From positions 1-64,000 of the forward strand of contig JAFUYH010000031.1 in NCBI GenBank assembly GCA_017470605.1: a stretch of DNA of 64,000 nucleotides, given 5' to 3'. The notes under the pieces are model-generated. The model was not told the origin of the DNA. It did not search any database and saw only the letters and a program-made list of their open reading frames with translations. Both the position numbers and the translations under genes were made by a program. Positions 17,802-25,012 of this stretch are shown here, piece by piece (within the stretch, counting starts at the first letter, position 1; every line of letters starts with the position of its first letter). This DNA is from Treponema sp. (GTDB taxonomy: Bacteria; Spirochaetota; Spirochaetia; Treponematales; Treponemataceae).

Positions 17802-17829
17802 CCAAAGGGCAATATATATTGCTCTTTGG
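17802..17829. repeat. Near-perfect 28-bp palindrome downstream of the capsid gene
   Basis: The sequence runs CCAAAGGGCAATATATATTG and then CTCTTTGG. The two 14-base halves pair fully except for one G-T. It starts 9 bases beyond the capsid stop, on the path of phage transcription. No T-run follows directly, so it may be a transcript-stabilising or processing hairpin between the highly expressed capsid message and the connector genes rather than a terminator. A GC-rich stretch (CTGTCGCGGTGCTGCGCAGC) at about 17735-17755 beside it looks unlike its surroundings. Confidence 0.6.
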
Positions 17830-17837
17830 TTTCTGGG

Positions 17838-19145
17838 TTATTCCTCTGCGGTTTTGAGGAGGACCATATTTTTCTTTGGTCTTGTCACGAGGAAGCCGTC
17901 ACGCTTTCGGAAGCGCATAAAGAGCTCGCCGTATTCCAAGCCCTCTGTAGTTTCGTCGAAACGCTTGATTTCGATTCCCTTGCGGTTGCCGTGGATGATT
18001 CTTTTTGGATTCATAAAGATGGCAATCACGCTGTCGGCTTCGAGGTCAGCAAGCTGTGGCATCAGTCTTGATTCAACAACGTCGTATCCGTCGATTCTTC
18101 CTGGCATTCCATCGCCCGGCTTTCTCCAGATAGGGTTGTGGTTGTCGTCCTGAATGTTTGCAATATGATTCAGAACGGTTTCGTTCAAGAACCATTTGCA
18201 ATACTTTCTTTCTTCCGGCTCAACCTTGAGCTCTGCAGCTCTGAAGTCGAGGTATGTAAGCTTGCTTTCGTCTGTGCTCTCGATTCTGCAAACTTCTGCC
18301 TGTGCCATATTGATTGCACCTGTGAACGGGTCATCATCAGCAATCAAGCACTGGCGGTCAAACTCCTGGCCGTAAGCTTCGGTGAAGTCTTCCAGGAACA
18401 TCTTTCCAAGGTCTACAAAAACATCTTCTCCGAACTCGTCAAAGAATGGAACATAGCCTGCAAGTGTGTAAGCTTTGAGCTCTGTTCTTGTCGGCATGTT
18501 TGATTTTGTAGCGTCGATTTTCTGACCGTAAGAAGTCAGCCACTTCAATTCAATTCCGCCACGGTCTCTTTCAGGGATGAAGATTGAAGGTCCATTCATC
18601 GGGCGATGAGTTACAAGATTCATCATTACAGACTGCTTTGCAGCTTCCTGCATGATTGTCTCTTCATAAATCGGATTAATCAGATACTGGTCGTTGTTTG
18701 CCAGGTTTCCGATTGGCTCACCGAGTACGGCTTTCTGTGGTACAAAGCCTTTGCCGGCTTCCCACTTAAAGTCTTTCGGATTGTTCCATTTTTCAGCTCT
18801 GATGTTCGGACAGAACTTCAAAGCTCCAAGTGTTTCGGCATCCTTGTTCCAGGCTGCGCACAAAGCTTTACCAAGATTGTAACAAACATCACGGTAAGTC
18901 AAAGGCTTCATTTCTGAATCAGTCTTTTTAAGAAGATTACGAAGCTCCTTAACTGATTCTCTGATTCCTTCAAGCTCTGTAGTAGAGGCAGTCTGCTGAC
19001 TGTCTGCCATTTTCAAAATTCCATCAATGAGTTCTTCAGTCTCATTAAAGTATTTTGAAATCTGTTCCGGTGTTGCAGCTTCAGTTGGTACCAAGCTTTT
19101 CATATTGCTAAGTTTCTGCTGCAAAGATACAATTACTTCGTTCAA
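17838..19145 (-). CDS. HK97-type phage major capsid protein, 435 aa
   Basis: Residues 1-110 are a helical scaffold-like delta domain (KYFNETEELIDGILKMAD, then ELRNLLKKTDSEM). The rest has the capsid fold pattern, including a stretch with EEAAKQSVMMNLV-like helix and a typical N-terminal arm, and ends with TRPKKNMVLLKTAEE. Gene order portal, protease, capsid is the HK97 order. I place the start at TTG 19145, exactly 6 bases after GGAGG; a longer frame to 19193 has no such site. The protease upstream probably removes the N-terminal domain during maturation. Confidence 0.82.
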   Translation of the reverse strand: MNEVIVSLQQKLSNMKSLVPTEAATPEQISKYFNETEELIDGILKMADSQQTASTTELEGIRESVKELRNLLKKTDSEMKPLTYRDVCYNLGKALCAAWNKDAETLGALKFCPNIRAEKWNNPKDFKWEAGKGFVPQKAVLGEPIGNLANNDQYLINPIYEETIMQEAAKQSVMMNLVTHRPMNGPSIFIPERDRGGIELKWLTSYGQKIDATKSNMPTRTELKAYTLAGYVPFFDEFGEDVFVDLGKMFLEDFTEAYGQEFDRQCLIADDDPFTGAINMAQAEVCRIESTDESKLTYLDFRAAELKVEPEERKYCKWFLNETVLNHIANIQDDNHNPIWRKPGDGMPGRIDGYDVVESRLMPQLADLEADSVIAIFMNPKRIIHGNRKGIEIKRFDETTEGLEYGELFMRFRKRDGFLVTRPKKNMVLLKTAEE

Positions 19146-19217
19146 GATAAACCTCCAAGTTGGTCTTGAATCAGGGCTGTCTCCAGGTCTCAATTGCAGG
19201 CAGCTCTGTTTTTTTAT

Positions 19218-19850
19218 TTATGCTCTGGCTTTCAAGCCTGAACAAACCTTTTCATAAAATGAAGAATCATCCTCCTGAATAATTCTTTCAATTTCCAGTT
19301 TCTTTTGTGGTACATGAATCGCAAACGGATTCGAAGGTACACAACAAATACTGAACTCCAGAAGCTCCTGCTTTCTGTAAATCAAATCACAGTCGCGGTC
19401 CTGAGCTTCCAGGAACTCACATTCATCAACACGAAAACCCACAGAACCGCAGCGCAGAACTCCGGCTTTTACACGCTCTCCAATGCTCCAGCCAAACTCG
19501 TCAAACTCCTTGTCGTTAAAGACAATATCGCCTTCGAGCTGCTTTTCAGCCGAAACATTTTTAGCAATGCCAATGGCCGGAATACTATAGTCGTGGCTCC
19601 AAAGCACAACAGGATTAGCAAGATAGTTTTTCAAATCCCATCCGCACGGATCCACTTTCTCAAAGTCACGGTCCGTATCAAAGGTACTCATTACCCAATG
19701 GAAAGAATCCTTCTGCACATCCACAGCCTTGAACACCTCAACCTGGGCACTCACTTTTCCAGAGCTCGTGTTCTCCTTAAGGAACTTCAAGAAAAGATTC
19801 TTGTCCTTCCCAAATTCCTTGTTTTCAATACCATCAATTTTAATTACCAA
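19218..19850 (-). CDS. HK97-type prohead (head maturation) protease, 210 aa
   Basis: The S78-family signature is present: WSHDYSIPAIG places the catalytic His at about residue 86, and CGSVGFR the Ser at about 136. N-P-V-V-L-W immediately before the His is also typical. The protein probably processes the N-terminal domain of the capsid protein encoded 72 bases downstream. Its start overlaps the LuxR-type gene by 11 bases, an unusual insertion between portal and protease genes. Confidence 0.85.
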   Translation of the reverse strand: MVIKIDGIENKEFGKDKNLFLKFLKENTSSGKVSAQVEVFKAVDVQKDSFHWVMSTFDTDRDFEKVDPCGWDLKNYLANPVVLWSHDYSIPAIGIAKNVSAEKQLEGDIVFNDKEFDEFGWSIGERVKAGVLRCGSVGFRVDECEFLEAQDRDCDLIYRKQELLEFSICCVPSNPFAIHVPQKKLEIERIIQEDDSSFYEKVCSGLKARA

Positions 19851-20499
19851 GATGCCAACTCCTTATATCCAAATGAGCATAGCGCTGATTCAAAACCGTT
19901 AAGTCATTCAAACACTTAAAACCGATTTTCTTCTTCAGCCAATGTGCGTGATTTCTAACTGCGTTAATTGAAAAACCTGTAATCCTGCTGATTTCTTTAT
20001 TGGTAAAGCCTTTGCCCAAATAAAGTCCCACAGTAAATTCTGCACAGGTAATTTCAACACAGCCTTTTCTGTCAGAATTAACCTGCAGATACCCGTCAGA
20101 ATCTTTCATTTCATCAGGAAAACATTTATCTCCGTTTTCGACCTTCTTAAGCTTTGCAACAAAAAGGTCTTCGTGTTCAATGTCGCAGATAAACCCGTCT
20201 ACTCCTAGCTCGTAAAGACGCAATCCAAATTCTCTGATACAGCTTCCTCTCTCACAAAACACAATCTTCATCCGATTGTTCATAGCCTTCAAGTAAATCA
20301 GCTTAAATTTCAAAATGTAGCTTAAAAAGAATCTGTCGAAAATTACAATGATTTCATCTTCAGCCTTTTGTAAATGATAAAAAATCTCCATATCACTAGA
20401 GCCGTCAATAAGCTGTGCCTTAGGCAGGGCCTTAGACACACATTCCATAGTCAGTTTTTTGGTATAATCGTCAGTCATACCTACAATCACTTTAACCAT
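19840..20499 (-). CDS. LuxR-type HTH regulator inside the phage head operon, 219 aa
   Basis: Residues about 150-205 form a LuxR/FixJ C-terminal helix-turn-helix (LYLGKGFTNKEISRITGFS, then AVRNHAHWLKKKIG). The N-terminal 130 residues have the alternating pattern of a receiver-like domain (IIVIFDRFFLSYILK, IKIVFCERGS) but the expected phosphoacceptor Asp is not clearly placed, so it is probably not a classical response regulator. It is embedded between portal and protease genes, 11 bases from the portal gene and overlapping the protease gene by 11. Such a regulator could time head gene expression or modulate a host programme. Confidence 0.72.
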   Translation of the reverse strand: MVKVIVGMTDDYTKKLTMECVSKALPKAQLIDGSSDMEIFYHLQKAEDEIIVIFDRFFLSYILKFKLIYLKAMNNRMKIVFCERGSCIREFGLRLYELGVDGFICDIEHEDLFVAKLKKVENGDKCFPDEMKDSDGYLQVNSDRKGCVEITCAEFTVGLYLGKGFTNKEISRITGFSINAVRNHAHWLKKKIGFKCLNDLTVLNQRYAHLDIRSWHLGN

Positions 20500-20510
20500 T
20501 TTTAACCCTC

Positions 20511-21707
20511 TTATTGTGATGGGGCAGAGTCGTATGCTGTTAAGGATGTGGGCTTATACCAGCAGTCGCCCCAAGGTTTTTCCTTTTCTCCTCGTTGTCT
20601 TAAAACATCATTAATTGTCTTAAGACCAGCATTGATTTCTGCAATATCCCTGTTGCTCTGGGCATCCTCAGATTCTTGTAATTCAGGGATATTATTTAAA
20701 TTAAACTCGCCGGTTTCTGAAAGATTGAAACGACGAAAGAATTGCACTTCGAGTATCTGCTCAAAGTTTTTTAATAAAGGAATTAGAGTAAAGTTCCAGA
20801 ACGCTCTGTGCTGGCTGTCTGTGTCTGTACCACTAAGGGAACTTTTAGAATCCTGTATGTTCGCTACTCTAGGCGGAATGCCATACTTCGCAAGCAGTGT
20901 ATACAGGTTCCACTTTTTCATATCGTAAAGTTTCAGAACATCAGGACTAAATGTAAGAGGCTGGTATTCTGTACCTTTACCCAGTACGGCCACTCGGTTT
21001 TTCATACCGTGACCATATTTTGAGTCCCAAGTTCTAGCTAAGATTTCAGCTTCTGCTTCAGTAAGAATCTGGTCAGTTTTTAACAGCCCCTTAGGTACAC
21101 CACCTTCTCTTAAAAGTCCGGAGTTCTGTTTGGCAGCGAGCAAATCCTGTTCGACTTCAAGACCCAAGCTTACCAGAGGGCTAACACCGCGGTATTCATT
21201 CCACGGATTCCAGTCCTTAAAGTGGATTATTTCATCAGGAAGGATTATACAAGGTTTCCCCGTTCCACCTTCTGTATAAACCCACTTGGTAATCTTTCCG
21301 TCTACAACAACGTGCTGTATATTCCTTGGATTTAAAATATAAATCTCAGTTGGAATGCCGCAGCAGTAGTCTTCGCCAAACCACCAGAACGCCTCACCGT
21401 CGAGGCTCCACCAGGCGCAGGTCTGCTTCCATAAATCAAATCTGCATAGACTTTTATTAGGGTAGTTAAAAAGCTGTGCCAGCTTAGAATCGTTTACTTT
21501 CTTTCCGTTTTTCGTAATTTCAAATTCAGCCCGCGCAACATTTCTTGTGAGAATATCAATACAAACCGAAACCCACGCATGCTGTAAATAAGGATCCGTG
21601 CAGGTCTTCTTTTCGCGAACAGAAAAGTCATCTGCAACAGTTTCGTTATTTATCTCAGAAAAGCTTCGTAACTTTTTTTCTTTCTGGTTCCTCTTAAAAA
21701 GTCCCAT
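20511..21707 (-). CDS. HK97-family phage portal protein, 398 aa
   Basis: The protein shows the HK97-portal pattern. An N-terminal segment with AWVSVCIDILTRNVARAEFE is followed by PNKSLCRFDLWKQTCAWWSL and the LNPRNIQHVVVDGKITKW strand. Next are HFKDWNPWNEYRGVSPLVSL and the KYGIPPRVANIQDSKSSL segment typical of the clip/crown region, then a helical C-terminus. Length fits the family. It forms the dodecameric DNA gate at a capsid vertex and works with the terminase encoded 19 bases upstream. The following LuxR-type gene starts 11 bases after its stop. Confidence 0.9.
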   Translation of the reverse strand: MGLFKRNQKEKKLRSFSEINNETVADDFSVREKKTCTDPYLQHAWVSVCIDILTRNVARAEFEITKNGKKVNDSKLAQLFNYPNKSLCRFDLWKQTCAWWSLDGEAFWWFGEDYCCGIPTEIYILNPRNIQHVVVDGKITKWVYTEGGTGKPCIILPDEIIHFKDWNPWNEYRGVSPLVSLGLEVEQDLLAAKQNSGLLREGGVPKGLLKTDQILTEAEAEILARTWDSKYGHGMKNRVAVLGKGTEYQPLTFSPDVLKLYDMKKWNLYTLLAKYGIPPRVANIQDSKSSLSGTDTDSQHRAFWNFTLIPLLKNFEQILEVQFFRRFNLSETGEFNLNNIPELQESEDAQSNRDIAEINAGLKTINDVLRQRGEKEKPWGDCWYKPTSLTAYDSAPSQ

Positions 21708-21726
21708 ATAGTTTATCGGTAAATCC

Positions 21727-22941
21727 TCACGCTAATACCACCCCGGAAGTCGCTGCACTGAAAATGGCATAACGCATCGCATCCATGTAGTGGTCATTCA
21801 CTTTTACAATCTGATTATTCTCATCCCGAGAGTAATCCCATATTTCACCAAGAACGCCGGTGCAGTCCTTACAAACAAAAAACTGTCCTCGTTCAATTTT
21901 TGCAATTATGTAATCAATCCCTGCATCCACAGAGTTATTTGCTTTTACTCCTCCTGGTACTTCCTGTATTCGCTCACCGCCAGCCGGGTCGCAATAGGTA
22001 ACGAAGCAATCGTCATACCAGTTCTTTGCCTGCTGCTGCTCAACGCTTGTTTTCGTTGTTATGTTGAAGCCGCCAAAATCAGCAACAACATAAACAGTCT
22101 CTCCAACCCAGCCAACTTTCACAGCTGCAATATGAAGTCCAAAATCCTGGCCGCCTGTAAAACGGTCAAACTCTTCCGGCAGCTGGTCCCGAGTCAGAAT
22201 CATAGATTCTTCAAACTTCTCGTAAACACTTCCTTCAGGTTTTACCCAAAGACCGTCGCGGAATCGTGCCCGTTGTTTTTCCGGCATGTTATCCAGGATG
22301 TCGCTGATGTAATCTTCATCAAGGTTTTCAGCGTTATCCATCGGATTCAAAACTTCACTTGCGTAAAGCTCTGGCTTGTTTAATTTCTCATCAGTCCGAG
22401 GTTCAATCTTTCTGATGAAAACTTTGTAAGCCCAGTGCATTGGCGAACACGGGTTACAGTCATAAAAAAACTTATTCTTGCAGCCTTCAACTTTCATAGC
22501 TAATCGGCTGTAAGCAGTTGTTATAGCGGAGTAGGAGATCTGACTCACTTCGTTGAAATAGATAGTCACATACTCGTGTCCAAGAATGCGGTCTACCTGT
22601 TCCTTGTCACCAAGTCCGCCAATCCAAATCTCGCTTCCGTTCCACAAGGTAATCAAACCATCGTGGACATTTGCCTTATAATTTTTTGCACCAACAGTTT
22701 TGTTCAGCCACGGAATCAAAGTTTCGTGAAGAACAGAACTCCTCGCATCTTTCGCCCTAAAGCGGCAAATCAAATGGCGGCTACCCGGGTACCTGCAGGC
22801 ACGAAAGATAATCGCCATTACAAGAACAGTAGTTTTACCAGAACGCGAACCGCCAAAAAGCAGAATATGTTTTGCTCCAGAACTCAAAAGTTCCAGAGCT
22901 TTTTTCTGCACCTTAGTCGGCTTAAAAACTTCTGTGGTCAT
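21727..22941 (-). CDS. Phage terminase large subunit, 404 aa
   Basis: The N-terminal ATPase has Walker A FGGSRSGKT at about residues 29-37 and the Walker B-like strand VTIYFNEVSQ. The C-terminal nuclease part shows TGGQDFGLHIAAVKVGW, then TYCDPAGGERIQEV and a final HYMDAMRYAIFSA, the acidic residues of RNase-H-like terminase nucleases (PBSX/Terminase_3-6 type). Complete length. It packages DNA into the prohead through the portal encoded next. It overlaps the small-subunit-like gene by 4 bases. Confidence 0.92.
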   Translation of the reverse strand: MTTEVFKPTKVQKKALELLSSGAKHILLFGGSRSGKTTVLVMAIIFRACRYPGSRHLICRFRAKDARSSVLHETLIPWLNKTVGAKNYKANVHDGLITLWNGSEIWIGGLGDKEQVDRILGHEYVTIYFNEVSQISYSAITTAYSRLAMKVEGCKNKFFYDCNPCSPMHWAYKVFIRKIEPRTDEKLNKPELYASEVLNPMDNAENLDEDYISDILDNMPEKQRARFRDGLWVKPEGSVYEKFEESMILTRDQLPEEFDRFTGGQDFGLHIAAVKVGWVGETVYVVADFGGFNITTKTSVEQQQAKNWYDDCFVTYCDPAGGERIQEVPGGVKANNSVDAGIDYIIAKIERGQFFVCKDCTGVLGEIWDYSRDENNQIVKVNDHYMDAMRYAIFSAATSGVVLA

Positions 22942-23477
22942 AAATCCTTAAACGAATCCACAAAGCTTATAGCAAGCTCGCCCTGTACCGGCTGCTTTGC
23001 CGCTTCCTTGTCTGCACCCGTAATAAACGAGTCCAGCTTTGCAGAACGTTCAAGCAAATCCATCGCTCCGTCTGCATTTAAATCTTCCGGCTTCAATGTC
23101 TTAATTCTTTTTTGAACAAGTTCATCAAAACCGTTCAACATTTCCATCTGGCGTTTACGTCGTTCAACACGCTCTGCCAGAATCTCTCTCTCAGTCTCCT
23201 TTGCAATATATGCGTCGTATTCAGCAGCTCTCTCATTCCAACGGTAGAGGCGAGCATAACGCGCCCAGGAGCCATACTTCTTAGGCTCAATTCCGTTCAA
23301 CTCCATACAGGCCTTAATGCTTCGCTTATAGCCCATGGAACGGAAAAGACAGAAAGCCTTAAAAGCCTTGGGAGACTCATCGTCTAATTTTTTCTCCCAA
23401 GACTTTACCGGCTCACTGCCTTTATTAAGTTCACTGTCTGCGGTCTTAACAGTGTCCTTATCTCCCACCTGTATCAC
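22938..23477 (-). CDS. Probable phage terminase small subunit, 179 aa
   Basis: An N-terminal HTH-like helical part (AFKAFCLFRSMGYKRSIKAC) is followed by a basic coiled coil (EREILAERVERRKRQMEMLN), a pattern of DNA-recognising small terminase subunits. It overlaps the large subunit gene by 4 bases, the usual arrangement. No integrase-like or other motif is present. Assignment relies on position and on the N-terminal DNA-binding helices. Confidence 0.68.
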   Translation of the reverse strand: MIQVGDKDTVKTADSELNKGSEPVKSWEKKLDDESPKAFKAFCLFRSMGYKRSIKACMELNGIEPKKYGSWARYARLYRWNERAAEYDAYIAKETEREILAERVERRKRQMEMLNGFDELVQKRIKTLKPEDLNADGAMDLLERSAKLDSFITGADKEAAKQPVQGELAISFVDSFKDL

Positions 23478-23492
23478 CTCCTGCCTGCTGGT

Positions 23493-23699
23493 TTATTTCT
23501 CCACGACCAGACTGGTCGTCCGTCTCTTTGCCAAATGTTCACAAAAGCTAGTTGTAAGCTTTACCGGCTCTCCGCGAAACATCGTAATAGTCACCACGAT
23601 GTCACCGTGCTGTTTTTCCAAAGCCGTCTCTTCAAGGTATTTGTGAGCCTCGTTCACAGCCTTCTTAATTTCAATCACTTTGCTGTCGCTCATAATCAC
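23493..23699 (-). CDS. Hypothetical small phage protein, 68 aa
   Basis: I do not recognise this short basic protein. It starts in an ATGA overlap with the HTH gene and may alternatively begin at the second Met at 23693. The sequence has a helical N-terminal half (KKAVNEAHKYLEETALE) and a beta hairpin (DIVVTITMFRGEPVKLTT). Position just before the terminase genes would suit a small regulator. Confidence 0.5.
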   Translation of the reverse strand: MIMSDSKVIEIKKAVNEAHKYLEETALEKQHGDIVVTITMFRGEPVKLTTSFCEHLAKRRTTSLVVEK

Positions 23700-23908
23700 G
23701 CCTCCATTTTTGAATTGTCATAAGTCACCATCGAACCAAGCCAGTTATACAAATCAGACTTACGAAAAAGAATGTGTCTCGCATAATTCACATGCGGAAT
23801 CTTATTCTCTTTGCAAAGCTTGTAGAGAAAGGCAGTGCTAAACTTCAGGTAAGCAGCCGCTTCCTCAACCGAAAGCAAATCCAGATTTTTATCTTCTGTG
23901 TCCGTCAT
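23696..23908 (-). CDS. Excisionase/MerR-like helix-turn-helix protein, 70 aa
   Basis: The protein reads DLLSVEEAAAYLKFSTAFLY then KIPHVNYARHILFRKSDLYNW, the standard layout of the HTH_17/excisionase family: a winged helix with the turn after the sensing helix and a characteristic R-x-x-L-x-W end. Such small proteins control excision or phage gene expression. It is the first gene after the intergenic block and is preceded by a hairpin terminator and a phage repeat. No integrase is visible, so a gene-control role may be more likely than excision. Confidence 0.75.
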   Translation of the reverse strand: MTDTEDKNLDLLSVEEAAAYLKFSTAFLYKLCKENKIPHVNYARHILFRKSDLYNWLGSMVTYDNSKMEA

Positions 23909-23930
23909 ACAAGCTCCTTTTTTGTGTTAA

Positions 23931-23962
23931 ATAAAAAAGCCACAACGCTTTTCGTTATGGCT
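23931..23962 (-). terminator. Hairpin with T-run ahead of the first phage gene
   Basis: On the minus strand a 10-bp stem AGCCATAACG / CGTTGTGGCT (one G-T) with a short AAAAG-type loop is followed by TTTTTTAT. It lies between the repeat copy at 23984-24003 and the HTH gene, inside the leader of the phage operon, so it may act as an early stop or attenuator, possibly overcome by antitermination, or stop transcription arriving from the right. Confidence 0.65.
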
Positions 23963-23983
23963 CAATAATAAATCCGCTTCACA

Positions 23984-24003
23984 TTTCCTATGTGTTAATT
24001 TGT
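23984..24003 (-). repeat. Dispersed phage repeat, copy A (promoter-like)
   Basis: The minus strand reads ACAAATTAACACATAGGAAA, identical over 20 bases to the copy at 8437-8456. It is 75 bases upstream of the HTH gene and before the operon-leader hairpin. All three copies precede phage genes on the same strand, supporting a phage-specific start signal. Confidence 0.65.
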
Positions 24004-24069
24004 GCTTTGTTTTAGTTAATTAGTATTAAGTATCTGCAAACATCTGTTAACCAAACGGAGATAAACCAA

Positions 24070-24117
24070 GACCCCCACCTCTGATGGGTGAAAAATCACC
24101 CGTTAGGGGTGAGGGTC
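24070..24117. repeat. Large double stem-loop in the phage-flanking gap
   Basis: An outer inverted repeat of about 12 bp (GACCCCCACCTC against GGGGTGAGGGTC, one mismatch) encloses an inner perfect 6-bp stem GGGTGA / TCACCC with an AAAA-type loop. It is the only strongly GC-rich structure in this gap. It lies upstream of the terminase genes, where cos or pac sites often occur, so a packaging or origin site is possible; the evidence is structural only. Confidence 0.6.
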
Positions 24118-24147
24118 GGAATCTTCGCCCAAATTTTATTCTCGAAA

Positions 24148-24224
24148 CAGTTTCAGAAAGGATTTCAGTAACGATTTCAGTAAAAAAATAAATTACTCAA
24201 AATCACTCAAAAGCAGTCAAAATA
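24148..24224. repeat. Short direct repeats (iteron-like)
   Basis: Two GATTTCAGTAA units lie within about 24158-24183. At 24195-24224 there are three tandem 10-base units ACTCAAAATC, ACTCAAAAGC and AGTCAAAATA. The regular 10-base spacing puts all units on one face of the helix, which suits cooperative protein binding such as an origin, a recombinase arm site or an operator. No binding protein is identified in the window. Confidence 0.55.
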
Positions 24225-24230
24225 AATCAG

Positions 24231-24259
24231 TTGCATAAATCGTTAAAATGTAATAATAT
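24231..24259 (+). promoter_or_regulatory. Likely promoter of the tRNA gene
   Basis: TTGCAT at 24231-24236 and TAATAT at 24254-24259 are separated by 17 bases, about 47 bases upstream of the tRNA. This is a reasonable sigma-70-type match in the right place and orientation. Confidence 0.55.
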
Positions 24260-24306
24260 ACATGTAGATAAAGTATAACTGATTGTTTTTGAGTTATACA
24301 AAGTCT

Positions 24307-24381
24307 GAGATTGTAGCTCAGCTGGATTAGAGCATCACCCTGCGGAGGTGGGGGTCGCACGTTCGAATCGTGTCAGTCTCA
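24307..24381 (+). tRNA. tRNA-Arg, anticodon GCG
   Basis: All arms can be drawn: acceptor GAGATTG with CAGTCTC, D arm GCTC/GAGC, anticodon stem TCACC/GGTGG, T arm GCACG/CGTGT with TTCGAAT, discriminator A at 24381. The anticodon loop CTGCGGA gives GCG, reading CGC (and CGU by wobble). Most bacteria read these codons with an A34-deaminated ACG tRNA, so a G34 form is notable. CCA is not encoded. A perfect terminator follows. The gene is at the right end of the prophage, but its 3' end faces away from the phage. Confidence 0.92.
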
Positions 24382-24388
24382 AACTAAA

Positions 24389-24417
24389 GACTTGTCAGAA
24401 ACGACAAGTCTTTTTTG
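24389..24417 (+). terminator. Rho-independent terminator after tRNA-Arg
   Basis: Perfect 8-bp stem GACTTGTC / GACAAGTC with a 6-base loop, followed by six T then GTTT. Eight bases after the tRNA. Confidence 0.9.
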
Positions 24418-24465
24418 TTTAACAGAGTCATTTATTCATTTTAATAAAAAGTGTTTAGAGAATAA

Positions 24466-24579
24466 TTAATTCAACACAGTCTTCAAAGAAGCTTGAACAG
24501 AAGGATTTTTTACAAAAAAATCTTTGATAAGCTGCAGATTATCTGTAGAGTCTAAAAGATGTTCATAATAGAAAATTAT
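24466..24579 (-). pseudogene. C-terminal remnant of an unidentified gene
   Basis: On the minus strand an open frame without a start codon, closed by TAA at 24466-24468, encodes about 37 residues reading YYEHLLDSTDNLQLIKDFFV and ending SLKTVLN. The codon pattern looks protein-like, and a gene without a start here suggests the 3' end of a gene removed by rearrangement at the right-hand border of the phage region. The family is not recognisable. Confidence 0.35.
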
Positions 24580-24589
24580 ACATCAAATG

Positions 24590-24617
24590 TTGAAAAAAAA
24601 TAGATTTGTAGTATAAT
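24590..24617 (+). promoter_or_regulatory. Promoter of the XRE/ImmA/PIN-like operon
   Basis: TTGAAA at 24590-24595 and a consensus TATAAT at 24612-24617 with 16 bases between, 21 bases upstream of the ATG at 24638, which itself has a GGAGA ribosome site. The XRE protein is a candidate repressor of it. Confidence 0.7.
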
Positions 24618-24637
24618 TAAGTGGCTTTGGAGATAAA

Positions 24638-25012
24638 ATGACAGATATAAATGAAATTGTAGCTCTTAATGTACGTAAACAGCTGAAGCTTGCTGGTAAA
24701 AAGCAAGGTGAACTTGTTGCAGTTCTAAAAGAGCCTAAGCGTAATATTCTCAGAATGCTTAGTGGGGCACAGGAGATTCCTCTTTGTGTACTTTCAAAAA
24801 TCTCTAATTTTTGCAATACATCGCTAGATGTTTTTTATGTAGAGCCTAAACAAGTTCCAGCAGTTCATAAAGCATTCATGGGGCAGATTTCATCTCCAAA
24901 AGGAAAAGAAAGTTACGAGATGATACAGAAACTTTCTGACATGTATCTTTTTCATAATCAATATCAAACTTCAGAATTTACAAATCTTATAAATAAGCAC
25001 TGGAATGAATAA
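24638..25012 (+). CDS. XRE-family HTH regulator (antitoxin-like), 124 aa
   Basis: Residues about 8-70 form a Cro/CI helix-turn-helix (ALNVRKQLKLAGKKQGELVA, then MLSGAQEIPLCVLSKISNFC). The C-terminal half is helical and may contact the neighbouring protein. It overlaps the ImmA/IrrE-like gene by 8 bases. XRE repressors paired with ImmA/IrrE peptidases are a known sensor-switch, in which the peptidase cleaves the repressor on damage or invasion. Repression of its own promoter at 24590-24617 is likely. Confidence 0.82.
   Translation: MTDINEIVALNVRKQLKLAGKKQGELVAVLKEPKRNILRMLSGAQEIPLCVLSKISNFCNTSLDVFYVEPKQVPAVHKAFMGQISSPKGKESYEMIQKLSDMYLFHNQYQTSEFTNLINKHWNE

Noticed and set aside
24195-24224. 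CRISPR-like array
   Set aside because: The 10-base units are in tandem without spacers and number only three, so this is an iteron-like repeat, not CRISPR.
24307-24381. tRNA as the attachment site of the prophage
   Set aside because: The 3' end of the tRNA faces away from the phage genes, no duplicate of its end is seen in the window, and no integrase is present. A tRNA-targeted integration on the left side cannot be supported.
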